Below are positions 8,888 to 20,000 of a stretch of DNA of 64,000 nucleotides, one piece after another. Under the pieces are notes generated by a model. It ran no database searches, was not told the DNA's origin, and saw only the letters and a list, made by a program, of their open reading frames with translations. The stretch is from CAISCU01 sp051861545 (GTDB lineage Bacteria > Bacteroidota > Bacteroidia > UKL13-3): NCBI GenBank assembly GCA_051861545.1, contig JBIMKP010000017.1:22888-86887 (forward strand), in the 5' to 3' direction. The position numbers were made by a program, and so were the translations under genes. The first letter of the stretch is position 1. Each line of letters opens with the position of its first letter.

Positions 8888-9024
8888 ATTCTTTATTCTA
8901 ATCTGCAATGGTAAAAATAGGTGGCAAATATCTACAAGGAATTGATTTGCACCTAATACTTCAAACAGAATTCAATCAATTTAGTTCTGATAATTCTAAA
9001 CCATTTGATAATCAATATAAAAAC

Positions 9025-9061
9025 AAATGGGGCAGCATCACTTCGACACTGCCCCATTTTT
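9025..9061 (-). terminator. Terminator of the large T9SS cargo gene
   Basis: AAATGGGGCAG (9025-9035) pairs with CTGCCCCATTT (9049-9059), an 11-bp stem. On the minus strand it is followed by a T-rich stretch. It lies 19 bases after the stop at 9080. Confidence 0.75.
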
Positions 9062-9079
9062 AAAATTATTGAACTGAAA

Positions 9080-12000
9080 TTAGTCTTTCATCAATTTCAC
9101 TGCAATTGACTCTTCACCAGAATTGAGTTTTAAGATATAAATTCCTTTTTCTAAAGTACTCAATTGATCAAGGTTGATTAAGTTATCGCCGTTTTTCAAA
9201 TGAACATTCAAGTTCAATACAGTTCTTCCAGATAAATCAACAACATTCAAATCAGCTGTCATTTCAACCAATGAACTTACTTTTAAATTCAATTCATTGC
9301 TAAATGGATTTGGATATACTGAAGCAGACCATTGTAAATTATTGTCATCGAAATTCACCGCACGAACAGGAGAATATTCAAAACTACCATCTCTATCTAC
9401 CATTTTGATTCTGTAGTATGCAATAGTTCCATCAATCTGATTTTTTGCATTTTCATCAGTAAATGTGTAGTTCAATTTAGTTTTTGAATTGTTAGCAGCT
9501 TTTACTTCACCAACTTTTACAAAATCTTTTCCAACTTCACCGCGCTCGATTTCAAACTTATCTGAATTGATTTCAGAAACAGTAGTCCAGATTAAATCAG
9601 CATTATCAGCAGAACGTAAAGCATCAAATTTTGCTAATTCAACAGGTAATGGAGCGTAATCAGTAGTTCCAGTAAAGTCAGAGAAATCAGCTATGTTAGT
9701 TGTTGTAAATGTATTTAAAACAGTATCAACGGTGGTTCCGAAAGTACCAAAGTGAACCCAAGTACCCGCAACACCCGTTTGTTTTTTAGCCATTTTCACA
9801 TCTGATTTGTACAATACCTTACCCATAATAATTGGATCGTATTTAATTGTTAAATCATAAGTGTATTGTGAACCACCATTTGCAGTGATTCTCCAGAAAG
9901 CATCAAAATAATCTGAGTTTGGATTGCTACCTGTATTGGTTGGATCTGAAATTAAAGTTCCAGGATAGTATCTAGCAGTAATCGAAGTTGGTAAAGTACC
10001 CGCCTGGCCCCAAGTTAAAACTGCAATTGTATCACCATTTTCAATGATTCTTTGTGTTGAACCAGCAAAAATTGAATCGGTAATAAGCGCTGCAACTGGA
10101 GTTGAAGTAGGTAATACTTCATAAGCACCAATATCTGGAGTACCATTTACAACCAAGTTACTTCTAGTAGCACCACTTACATCATTTGAAATTTCAAACT
10201 GCTGAGAAGCTCTTCCATTTACATTCCAAACAGTAGTTGCACTTTCTAAAGGTTTAGCACTTGAAGCACTTTGGAAAGTTAAAGGACCGAAAATTGAGCG
10301 AGAATCAGATGAAATACCCGCTGAAATTGCTGAGCCTCTATAGGTAGTGTAGAAGTTTGCAGGCGTATGATTAACTCCATTCACAAAAGAGAAATTAAGA
10401 CCTGAAGAATAATACAAGTTATTATTGATTTCAGATATACCAAACTGAGCAAAGTTATTAGCTAAATAAAATGCAAAACTAGTTTGTGAATAGAAAATAT
10501 TATTCAAGAACCTAACATTATTTGTTTGAACAATTTGAGGTGTAGTTGTTGATGTAGTATTACCAACAAAGTAAACTGCATAAGTGGTTGTAGGAGCCTG
10601 ACATCTAACTGTATTACTTAAGAAGTTAATTCTTGAAATATTAGCCAAGTAGATACCATATTGAGTATTGGTGCTCATCATGTTAATTACGTTGTTATGC
10701 ACTCTTGCAGTTCCAAGTTCACCATAATAATTGTTTTGTGCAATGTATAATCCATAATAACCAGCAACACAATTAATGATATTGTTATAAACTTCAGTTT
10801 CATTTGACACAGAACTTAAGAATATTCCATAATAGCCATAAGAAGGATTTCCATCAATAAAGTTCTTTCTAATTTTGGTATTGTTTCTATTCAACAAATA
10901 AATACCAGCCCAATAAGGTTGGAAAACTGTATTTGAATCAATTACTAATCCAGAAGAAAACTGATTGATGATATTTTGTCCACCTAAATAAATTCCATAA
11001 GAACCAAAACGAATTTGGTTGTTTACGATATTTATATTGAAGGCATTATCACCACTTGGACCATAAATTACAGCTAAAGCATCTGCAGTACTCGTTGTAT
11101 TTACACTTTCAAGAATACAATTTCTTACTTCAATATTATTGGTATTGATATTTAAAGAAGCCAATTTATTGATAGAGATAACACGACCAGAAGTTGTGTT
11201 AGTATTTCTCATGGTAAGATTTCTGAAATTCACAAAAGAAGCACCAGTTAATTTAAATACATAGTTGTTAATAGCATTTGCATTTGCAAACTGAATAGAA
11301 ACAGATGATGCAACACCAGTAGCCGATTGGAAGGTAATTGTATTTGTTGCACTAGTACCTGAAACAGCTAATAATTCATATTGACCTGTATAAGTTCCAG
11401 GGCTGATGTTAAAAACAACAGGACCTGAAACTCCACCACAAGCTAACTTATCTACTGCATCTTGAATATTAACAAAATTTGTAGCACCAGTTCCTGTAGG
11501 ATTGATTGTATAAGTTCCAGATAAAGCTCCACAGAAAGAAGTATATGCAGTATCGTTTAAGGCTTGTAAATCGGCAGTAGCATTAGGACTAGAAGTATAG
11601 GCTTTTAAACTTGTTAAAGCACCAGTGAAATTAAACTGTTGTGAAGTATTTCCAGCTCCACTTGCAGTATCAAATAAAACTGTATCTGTTGCTCCTGGTA
11701 AAATAGTGCCAGTATACGCTCTAGTTCTAACTAAGGTATCAACTCTGTATGAAACATTTACAGAAGTTAAAGAGCTGATTCCGAAATTCTTTATTACAAC
11801 TCTAACATTACTAAGTCCAGGAAGAGTAGGTTTATTTGGCACAAGGATAGCGACAACACCAGCATCATCAAGTGCTTTAGCAAACTCATTAACACCTGCA
11901 TCAGGACCTAAAGTGCTTCTGATATTTCCATCAATATCATCAGGAACAGAAGTAAATGGAGCACCGATACTATCTAAAGCAGGATTGATACTTCTTAAGT

Positions 12001-15000
12001 TGGTTGTAGAGAAATAATTCGGATTTTCAACAATACTATTGGTATCAGGATTATTTGCCAAAATTAAATTCAAATTAGCTCTGAATGCAGGTAATGTATT
12101 AAAGATATTATTTACTAATCTCCATGGATAACTTGAAGTAGAATAGTAAACATTGTTATTTTGTTCAGCACTTAAAGTTCCTAATAAAGCTGTATTAGCA
12201 CACCAGAAGGCCAAAGCACCAGAAGGAGAAGCAAAAACATTATTACGAATTCTTATATTACCATACAATGAGTTTGTATAAGAATAGTAAAAGGCTGTAC
12301 TAACATAAGAAGCATCGCCAGTAGTATTATTTACTGAATTATGAAAATAATCAGTAAAAGCATTTCCTGGATCAAAAATAGCATAAGTTGTATTTGTACC
12401 TGCGCCTACTTGAACCATATTATTAGCAACTAAATTTCTATTTAGAGCTGTTCCTAAATTAGCCGAAAGGTAAATTCCATATCCGCCTAACTGTCCAAAA
12501 ATCTGATTTTTAGTGACTTGAATTCCGCCATCACAATTAACAATAAAAACTGAGGCTGCGAAAGTATTTACAAAATTTCCTGTATTTGAAATTACATTTT
12601 TTGTAAACACAATTCTATTTTGGAAATACGCATAAAGAGGATAGTAATATTGATTTCTGAATACAGAATTTGATATTACATTATCGAAACCTCTAGTAGC
12701 AGTTGCTGAATACAAATCAGCACCATAATATCCTCCAACAAATGAACAGCTATCAACTTTAAAATAAGAAGCTGTATTTCCAGCAGTATTTAAATTGATG
12801 TTTGAACCTGAAGTAACTAAACAAGCAAAATTTGTTAAGAACGATGTTAATAATGGAACTCTAAAAGTTGTTCTAACAAAAGTATTACTATCTGCAATAT
12901 TGGTTAATAAAACTGCATAAGCCGCAGATGAACCAGTGCTTTCAATAGTTATATTCCTGAAATTTAAAAATCTTGCACCATTCAATAATAATGTAGCTCT
13001 TGATATTGAACCGTCATGAGTAATTCTTGTAGTAGCAGAATCTAAACCAGAAATTGTAACATTATTAATTGAGTTACTTCCAGGAATAACGCCATTAAGT
13101 GTTACTTGTTCATTGTAAACTCCAGGGGAAACATTCACTTGAATCGGACCAGCTATTCCGCAAGTTTGTAGGGTACTCATTAAAGTAGCGAAATTGGTGA
13201 AATTACCATTTCCTGCTGCAATAGATGGGTTGATTGTAACTGTACCTGAAATTGGAGTGCATAAAGTAATATTAACTGTATCGTTAGCTGCGAAACTATC
13301 AACTTGCATATTTGGTAAAGAGCTCCAAGCTTTTAAATTATAAAACCCTGGATTTACAAAATTGAAAGAACCTAAACTAACTGAAGCAGTATCACCACCC
13401 GCAACAGAGCCTGTCCAATAAGCTAAGGTTTGAGCAGTTCCATTTACCGACCAATTGATTTCAGCAGAAGTTAAACTTGAAGTACCGAAATTCTTTAAGG
13501 TAACATCAACGTTTGAACTACCTAAACTAATTGGATTAACCGGAGAGGTAAACCTAGTTACACCGGCATCTACAGCTTGAACTGTGAATTCATAAGCTCC
13601 AGGGTCTGGTGTATTTGAACGCAAAGCACCTGTAACATCTCTTGGCACATCTGCATTTGTATTGAAACCTATATTATTCATAGAATCAGAACCTGGTTGG
13701 TAAAAATCAGTACCTAAATATGTTCTGAATTGAGGATTTGCATCAACACTGTTTTGGTCATAAGCTGCTGCATTCACTAATTTCCAGTCAGACAGATTCA
13801 ATTGGTTTGTAGAATAATAACCAGTAAATGTATTAGTACCAGCATTACCTTTATACAATACATTGTTGTTACAAACATATCCTGCACCAGTAGTAGCAAA
13901 ATACAATATATGTTTGTTTGCAGTTCCACCGCGATTCAGGAAGAAAATATTGTTTCTAATTGTTGTTGTAGTTGGTGTTCCTGAATTGTAATAAAGCTGA
14001 GTTACACCTGTTGCGGTAGAAGCTGGATGATCAACAATAAATGTATTATGAATCAATCTAAAGTTTTGAGCAGATAACTGATAAAAGCCATACAAAGTTC
14101 CATTGAATTTAATATCATACATTTGGTTATTTGAGAAAATAACTGGTCTTGCAGCAGGAATATTGGTTGCAATAGCATAGTATCCATAAAATGTACCTGT
14201 TGAAGTTTGTAATTGTTGGAAAGGCTGTTTAATTACGTTTGCATCAATTGTATCCTGAGCCATTGAGTTTATCATATAAAACCCATAGTGAGTTGTTGGA
14301 CTTGCTTTTGTTGGTCTTGAAAGAATATTATTTCTATAAGTACCACCTGCACTATAAGCAATATAAAATCCATATACTGTATAGTCGCGGATAATATTAT
14401 TTCTTACGATTGTTCTATTATTAGCTCCAGCATTTACAGTAGTTGGCATTACAACTATTCCATAATAAGGACCACCAGAAGCCCCGCCAGTAATTGTGTT
14501 GTTTTCAATGGTATTAAAACTTCCATTAATACCAGTTGTTGTTGGACTTGATAAACTTCCTGAAATACCAATTCCAACAGATAAAGAAGAACCTGTTACC
14601 GATGATATATCAATAAAACAATTTGAAATTTTATTATTGTCTGAACCACTAGTTAAAGTGAATCCCCCTCCAAAAGATGCATTCAATGACCTAACTCTTA
14701 AATTATCAAATGTCATAAAATCAGTTCCTATTAAATTTATGGTGCTAATAATAGAAGAACTGGAATTGAATTGAACAATTTGATTATTACCATTGATAGT
14801 AACTGTATTTGTAGCAGATGTTCCAATAACATTTGTAAAAACAACCTGTTCATTATAAGGACCAGAGCCCGCAACAACATCAGCAACAATTGGCCCGCCA
14901 ATTCCTCCAAAACTTATGGTATTTGCAAATGAGGTGAATGAAACAAAGTTTGTAGCTGAAGCAGCTGCATTCTGATTAATTGTATAACTACCACCAGGAA

Positions 15001-16897
15001 CTACCGCAAAAATATTATCTGCATAAGCAGTATCATTTGTATTTCTTGCATCAGGTCCTCCATTTGGATTTGATGTCCATGCAGCAATATTATATCCAGT
15101 TAGAGCAGCCAAAGTAAAAGAACCAATATTTACATTGGCACTTTGTGTACCTCCAGCAATTGAACCTGTCCAGCTAAATGGAGTTTGAGTAACACCGTTA
15201 ACTGTCCAATTAATAGTTGCTGATGTGATAGTAGTTGTACCAGCGTTTCTTAATTTAACATTTACAGGAATAGTTCCTGGACTTAAAGGAGCTGCAGGAA
15301 CAACAACTTCTGCTATACCCGCATCGGTGCTAGTTGGAGGAGTAAATTCTAAAATACCTGGATCTGGAGTTGTACTTCTTGCTTGTAAATTTATATCAAC
15401 TGGAACTGAACTTAATACATTCGCTCCTTTGTTATTTATAAATCCATCTGCAGGTGTATAATCAAAAGTACTTTGGCTAACAAATAATGGGTCTGTATAA
15501 ACAGAATTCGAATCAAAAACACCGGCATTTGCTGTTCTCCAAGATTGGAAAGTTGGATAGTTGATACCATTATACGAACCAACCATACTACCATTTCCTT
15601 GTTTGAAATAAACGTTGTTATTGATATTAAATAAAGTTCCTGGATTTGCTATAAAAACATTGTACATAGCGCTTGAACCACCTCTTTTTAGGTAAACTAT
15701 ATTGTTTCTAAAATCAATTCCTTGCCCTGAAGGTGTACCAGAGTGGTAAAATCCATAAGTTTGATAAGAAGCCGTTGTTGTAGAAGTTGCATGATCAACA
15801 ACCACATTGTTATGATAAAATCTCCAGTTATTAGCTGATGATGAGAAAATACCATAAATACCGCCATTACCTCTTAAATCATACAAAACATTATTAGCTA
15901 CCAAACATGGATTTGTTGTAGGTGTATTTGGTGTATAAATTGCAATTCCATAAACTGTCGAAAATGAAGTACCCGTAGCTCCAAATGGAGTAAATATTCT
16001 GTTATTTACAATGGTATCACTTCTACTTCCATTCCATACCGATATTGGATAAATAGTAGTTGTTGATGTTCTGGTTGGATTACTTATGCTATTTCCTCTT
16101 AATAAAGTACCATTGGTATTTGTTAGGTAAAAGCCTGAGTAAAAAAAGTTCTGAATGGTATTATTGATAAACTTATTTGCAGAAACTGTTGCTGCTGAAG
16201 TTTGTGGGCAAATAGTAATAGCATAATAAGGACCACCTGTTGTTGGATGTCCTAATATGGTATTGTTAAAAAATAAATTATTTGCACCATTTGCTCCTGA
16301 AGTAGTAACCGAAGTTGTACTATTAGTAAATGTAATACCAACTGCATTACCCGTAGAAACTGTCGATATGGTTGTTAAATCAATTGTACTATTGGTAAAT
16401 GTATTGAAGTTTGAATTTGATCTCAATTGAATTCCCCAGCCATATTGATTATTAGTAGTTTTTAAATTCAAACTATCAATATTCACATAACTGGCACCGG
16501 TTAATCTCAATAAAAAATAGTTAGCAGCAGAACAGTTAAACTGAATAGTATGACCATGACCATAAATATAAACTCTGGTTGTGTCATTTACTCCTGGAAT
16601 TGCGGGAATATCAACATACTCAATATGAGTTGTAATACTTCCTGTAAAATCAAACATAACATTTCCTGAAACCCCAAATGGTGCAGAATTCGATGGACCT
16701 CCATCTGATCTTGCTCCCGCAGACGTTAAAAATGTGATTGCAGAATTTAAGTTCTTAAAATTAGTAGAACTAGCGACCTGCGTTGAATCGATGGTGTAGC
16801 TTCCGGACAGTTGAGCTGCTTTCAATTCGGAATTGAAAAATGCAAAACTAGTTAGACAGAAAAGCAAGAAACATTTAATCGTAAAATTTAATCTCAT
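9080..16897 (-). CDS. Giant secreted four-module beta-helix protein with T9SS sorting domain
   Basis: The protein is 2605 residues with a signal peptide at 1-28. Four similar modules begin near residues 30, 632, 1216 and 1792. Each opens with a (S)GxYTIN..ATNF-like segment and continues as a long Asn/Ser/Thr-rich right-handed beta-helix (repeated NNxIxx rungs). The first three are followed by CARDB-like beta-sandwiches beginning DAGI/DAGV near 525, 1109 and 1679. A linker leads to a C-terminal T9SS type A sorting domain (VYPNPFSNELNL near 2527, ending GIYILKL...VKLMKD). It should be exported by T9SS and held at the surface or released. Beta-helix folds often bind or cleave polysaccharide, but no catalytic residues can be assigned; adhesion is an alternative. 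It is a single transcription unit with its own terminator. Confidence 0.88.
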   Translation of the reverse strand: MRLNFTIKCFLLFCLTSFAFFNSELKAAQLSGSYTIDSTQVASSTNFKNLNSAITFLTSAGARSDGGPSNSAPFGVSGNVMFDFTGSITTHIEYVDIPAIPGVNDTTRVYIYGHGHTIQFNCSAANYFLLRLTGASYVNIDSLNLKTTNNQYGWGIQLRSNSNFNTFTNSTIDLTTISTVSTGNAVGITFTNSTTSVTTSGANGANNLFFNNTILGHPTTGGPYYAITICPQTSAATVSANKFINNTIQNFFYSGFYLTNTNGTLLRGNSISNPTRTSTTTIYPISVWNGSRSDTIVNNRIFTPFGATGTSFSTVYGIAIYTPNTPTTNPCLVANNVLYDLRGNGGIYGIFSSSANNWRFYHNNVVVDHATSTTTASYQTYGFYHSGTPSGQGIDFRNNIVYLKRGGSSAMYNVFIANPGTLFNINNNVYFKQGNGSMVGSYNGINYPTFQSWRTANAGVFDSNSVYTDPLFVSQSTFDYTPADGFINNKGANVLSSVPVDINLQARSTTPDPGILEFTPPTSTDAGIAEVVVPAAPLSPGTIPVNVKLRNAGTTTITSATINWTVNGVTQTPFSWTGSIAGGTQSANVNIGSFTLAALTGYNIAAWTSNPNGGPDARNTNDTAYADNIFAVVPGGSYTINQNAAASATNFVSFTSFANTISFGGIGGPIVADVVAGSGPYNEQVVFTNVIGTSATNTVTINGNNQIVQFNSSSSIISTINLIGTDFMTFDNLRVRSLNASFGGGFTLTSGSDNNKISNCFIDISSVTGSSLSVGIGISGSLSSPTTTGINGSFNTIENNTITGGASGGPYYGIVVMPTTVNAGANNRTIVRNNIIRDYTVYGFYIAYSAGGTYRNNILSRPTKASPTTHYGFYMINSMAQDTIDANVIKQPFQQLQTSTGTFYGYYAIATNIPAARPVIFSNNQMYDIKFNGTLYGFYQLSAQNFRLIHNTFIVDHPASTATGVTQLYYNSGTPTTTTIRNNIFFLNRGGTANKHILYFATTGAGYVCNNNVLYKGNAGTNTFTGYYSTNQLNLSDWKLVNAAAYDQNSVDANPQFRTYLGTDFYQPGSDSMNNIGFNTNADVPRDVTGALRSNTPDPGAYEFTVQAVDAGVTRFTSPVNPISLGSSNVDVTLKNFGTSSLTSAEINWSVNGTAQTLAYWTGSVAGGDTASVSLGSFNFVNPGFYNLKAWSSLPNMQVDSFAANDTVNITLCTPISGTVTINPSIAAGNGNFTNFATLMSTLQTCGIAGPIQVNVSPGVYNEQVTLNGVIPGSNSINNVTISGLDSATTRITHDGSISRATLLLNGARFLNFRNITIESTGSSAAYAVLLTNIADSNTFVRTTFRVPLLTSFLTNFACLVTSGSNINLNTAGNTASYFKVDSCSFVGGYYGADLYSATATRGFDNVISNSVFRNQYYYPLYAYFQNRIVFTKNVISNTGNFVNTFAASVFIVNCDGGIQVTKNQIFGQLGGYGIYLSANLGTALNRNLVANNMVQVGAGTNTTYAIFDPGNAFTDYFHNSVNNTTGDASYVSTAFYYSYTNSLYGNIRIRNNVFASPSGALAFWCANTALLGTLSAEQNNNVYYSTSSYPWRLVNNIFNTLPAFRANLNLILANNPDTNSIVENPNYFSTTNLRSINPALDSIGAPFTSVPDDIDGNIRSTLGPDAGVNEFAKALDDAGVVAILVPNKPTLPGLSNVRVVIKNFGISSLTSVNVSYRVDTLVRTRAYTGTILPGATDTVLFDTASGAGNTSQQFNFTGALTSLKAYTSSPNATADLQALNDTAYTSFCGALSGTYTINPTGTGATNFVNIQDAVDKLACGGVSGPVVFNISPGTYTGQYELLAVSGTSATNTITFQSATGVASSVSIQFANANAINNYVFKLTGASFVNFRNLTMRNTNTTSGRVISINKLASLNINTNNIEVRNCILESVNTTSTADALAVIYGPSGDNAFNINIVNNQIRFGSYGIYLGGQNIINQFSSGLVIDSNTVFQPYWAGIYLLNRNNTKIRKNFIDGNPSYGYYGIFLSSVSNETEVYNNIINCVAGYYGLYIAQNNYYGELGTARVHNNVINMMSTNTQYGIYLANISRINFLSNTVRCQAPTTTYAVYFVGNTTSTTTPQIVQTNNVRFLNNIFYSQTSFAFYLANNFAQFGISEINNNLYYSSGLNFSFVNGVNHTPANFYTTYRGSAISAGISSDSRSIFGPLTFQSASSAKPLESATTVWNVNGRASQQFEISNDVSGATRSNLVVNGTPDIGAYEVLPTSTPVAALITDSIFAGSTQRIIENGDTIAVLTWGQAGTLPTSITARYYPGTLISDPTNTGSNPNSDYFDAFWRITANGGSQYTYDLTIKYDPIIMGKVLYKSDVKMAKKQTGVAGTWVHFGTFGTTVDTVLNTFTTTNIADFSDFTGTTDYAPLPVELAKFDALRSADNADLIWTTVSEINSDKFEIERGEVGKDFVKVGEVKAANNSKTKLNYTFTDENAKNQIDGTIAYYRIKMVDRDGSFEYSPVRAVNFDDNNLQWSASVYPNPFSNELNLKVSSLVEMTADLNVVDLSGRTVLNLNVHLKNGDNLINLDQLSTLEKGIYILKLNSGEESIAVKLMKD

Positions 16898-17096
16898 AGC
16901 TTACATTTAATTGTTTAAAAATAAAAAGAACAAAAACCAAATGAGAAATAAGGACTTATAACTTAGAAATGCAAATTAAAATTTGCAAAATGTATTCAAA
17001 CTTGGCATTTTTAAGAAAAGGCAATTTTAGGAAATCGCTGTACCTTTAGTAAAGTCTATATAAAATGGTTTGTAAAAAAATCGGCTAAATCTTATA

Positions 17097-20000
17097 TTAT
17101 TTCACCAAAACCTTCCTCAAAACAGAACCATCAACCAATATAGCCTCCAAAATATAAACTCCTAAAGGAACTTTAGTTGTATCAACCCTTAATGAAGAAT
17201 CAAAAATATCATTTTTAGTATATTGAATTCTTGCATTCATATCATAAATACGAATGCTTTTTAAAGTTAAATCAGTACCAGTTTCAATAGTCAAATCATA
17301 AACTATTGGATTAGGAAAAACCTTTAAATTTTCATTTAAAACTTCATTACTTTTAAGTTGAATTGAATTTTCATTTGATATGAAATTTTTACTTTTTGTT
17401 TTGATTCTTAAATTTTGAGTAGCAAACATTTTCATACCTGAAATCTTAACAAAACCTGGAACATTTCTTTTGTTTAAATTAAAACTCAAATTAATTCTTG
17501 AGCAATTGTTAGGAATAGATATTAATCTACTTTGCTCTGTCCAATCTGCTGTATTTGCAGCAAACATTAAAGTTATTGAAGCCTGACCACTTTCTGGAAA
17601 TGATACAAGCAATCGAATAGAATCGCCTGTAAACCCTTTGGTAAACATAGAGATTGTATTATTTCCTTTTTCAACTCCACCTAAATTTGTGATAGTTGCC
17701 ATAATACCACTTGAGTTTCTGCTATATGACTTGAAACCACTTATTACAACACCATCTGTAGTATCAAATATGGCAGATGGAGTTGTAAAACCATCTGGGA
17801 TTCTGTTTCTATTTAAATCTATATTCAATGATGGTATAATGTTGACACCTGCATCAGGAATACTATCATATAAAATGCTTGTCCAATCTCTTTGAGGTAA
17901 AACAGAAATATTGTTTTGAATACAAAATTTTAACAATGTATCTAAACGTGCTAAATAGCCATTCATTCCACCTAATAAATTAGAAAACTGACTTAATCCA
18001 AAACTGCTGTGGTGCTTAGCGGCATTATCGGCTATAATTCCTTTGATACTTTCAGCTGTATTATTTTCTTCTCTAAAATCGGGAGCATTCATACCAAATC
18101 GTTTATCTTCATTGGCATCAAACTCATTATAACATTTAAACGAAGGAGAAGCAAAAACTCCTCCACCAGTATAAGCTGCCAATGGAGCTATTCTTGATTT
18201 TACATTTGCTCTAGTAAACATACCATAATTTCCAGAAGGCATTAAAAAGGTTTTAGGCTGAGGAATTCCAATTTGGTTAAACAAGATTGTTGTTCTTCCT
18301 ACCAAAAGCAATAAAGCTTCATTACTCATTGAAATATCATATTGAGTTACTCTATGATGTGATATTCCATTAATGATACCAAGATTTACCGCTTCACCCC
18401 AAACTGTTTGAATAGTGCAGGTATCTGGGTCGTTCTGATTTAAATTCCTAAGATTAGTATAAACATAAACTCTATTTAACGAAGGGAAAAACAAATTAGA
18501 ATAATAAACACTTCCATTCATGTTTCTAAACTCACCATTCGATTGAGATATAACAGTTGAACCATTTATGTTTAATAAGCCCTCTAATGTATAAGTACCT
18601 GTAAAAACAGAATCAATTTTTAAACAAATCCTTTTTCCGTTTATGTGATCAACTCCAGCCATACCAGAATAATTCATGGTATCCGCAAAATTATAAACAT
18701 TAAAAAAAGCTGTTGTGTGGTCTGGTGTATGGTCTGCTATTTCATGTCCTGCAGCAGCAATTTCTTTTATTGCATTAATTGCTGCTGTATCACCAATTAA
18801 TCTTGATGCATTTAAACCAAGAGTAAACTTTAATCCATATTGGTTAAATAAATTATTTACTGCTCTCCAATTTGCTGGTAATTGGTGGTCATCAAACCTA
18901 AAACAAACGCCACCCTTTTTGTTTTTGAAATCAGCAGTTCCTGAAATTTCGGGATTCACAATATTTGAATCACCAGGCAAACTATCAATTGGCGCTAAAG
19001 TATCTCCTGGAATAATTCCATTTACCTTAGCATAAAAACTATCTGAATTAACTAATGAATTTTCCTCCCAAAAAAAAGTATACCATGTATTTAACTTAGG
19101 TTTTGCAAAGAAAATTCCTTCATTAAAAACACAAATTGAATCGAATGGTCTTGATGTAAATGCAATATTCGCAACAGGGAAATTTATGCTTGAAAGAATA
19201 CTATCTCCCCTATTGATTTCAATTGCTTTAGATTCAAAAACGAACCAAGCTGTATCAGCAAATCCATCAGGATTTGAAACAGCAATTTTTATAGAATCTT
19301 TACCTACAAAAAACTTTTTTGTTGTTTGAACATTCAGTTGGTAAGTACTAGCTGTGTAGTTATAAGTAAAGTTTGAATTAGGAATAATTGTAAACGACAA
19401 ATCATTTAATGAATAAAAAGCATCATTTACCCAATTGTTTAATTGAATTGGAACAAAATTTTCATTGACTTTTTTCTGTTGAAAAAAGCCTTTATTCAAA
19501 ACAGGAATAGAAGACTTCCTCATTTCCATTCCACTCATTTTAACAATTCCAGGAATATTTCTTTTGATTACTACAAAATTCATATTAACCCTTGTTGCAT
19601 TTATTGGTACTTGAACTGACTTAACTTGTGCTGTCCAATTGCTAGTGCCAGCTCCGAACATGACCAATTGAGAAGGCATGTTTACATCAGGAAAACTTAA
19701 AACCAATCTTATAGAATCACCTGGCTGACCTTTGGTAAACATTTTAAACAAATTAGTTCCTTTTTCTAATCCACCTAAATTAGAAATAGAAGCCATAGAG
19801 GAATTGTTTACTGAACTTGCAAAACTTTTATTTCCAGAAACAGACACACCATCTAAACCATCATAATTTGCTAGTGAAATGGTATATCCATCTGGCAAAG
19901 AATTGTTATTTAGATCTCTATTTAATGCAGCCATAATATTTACACCTTGGTTAGGAATTGAATCAAATAAAATTGAAGCCCATCTTTCATAAGTGCGAAC

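Noticed and set aside
11625..12017. 130-codon frame on the plus strand inside the giant T9SS gene
   Set aside because: Antisense to a coding repeat protein with low codon complexity; an expected shadow frame.
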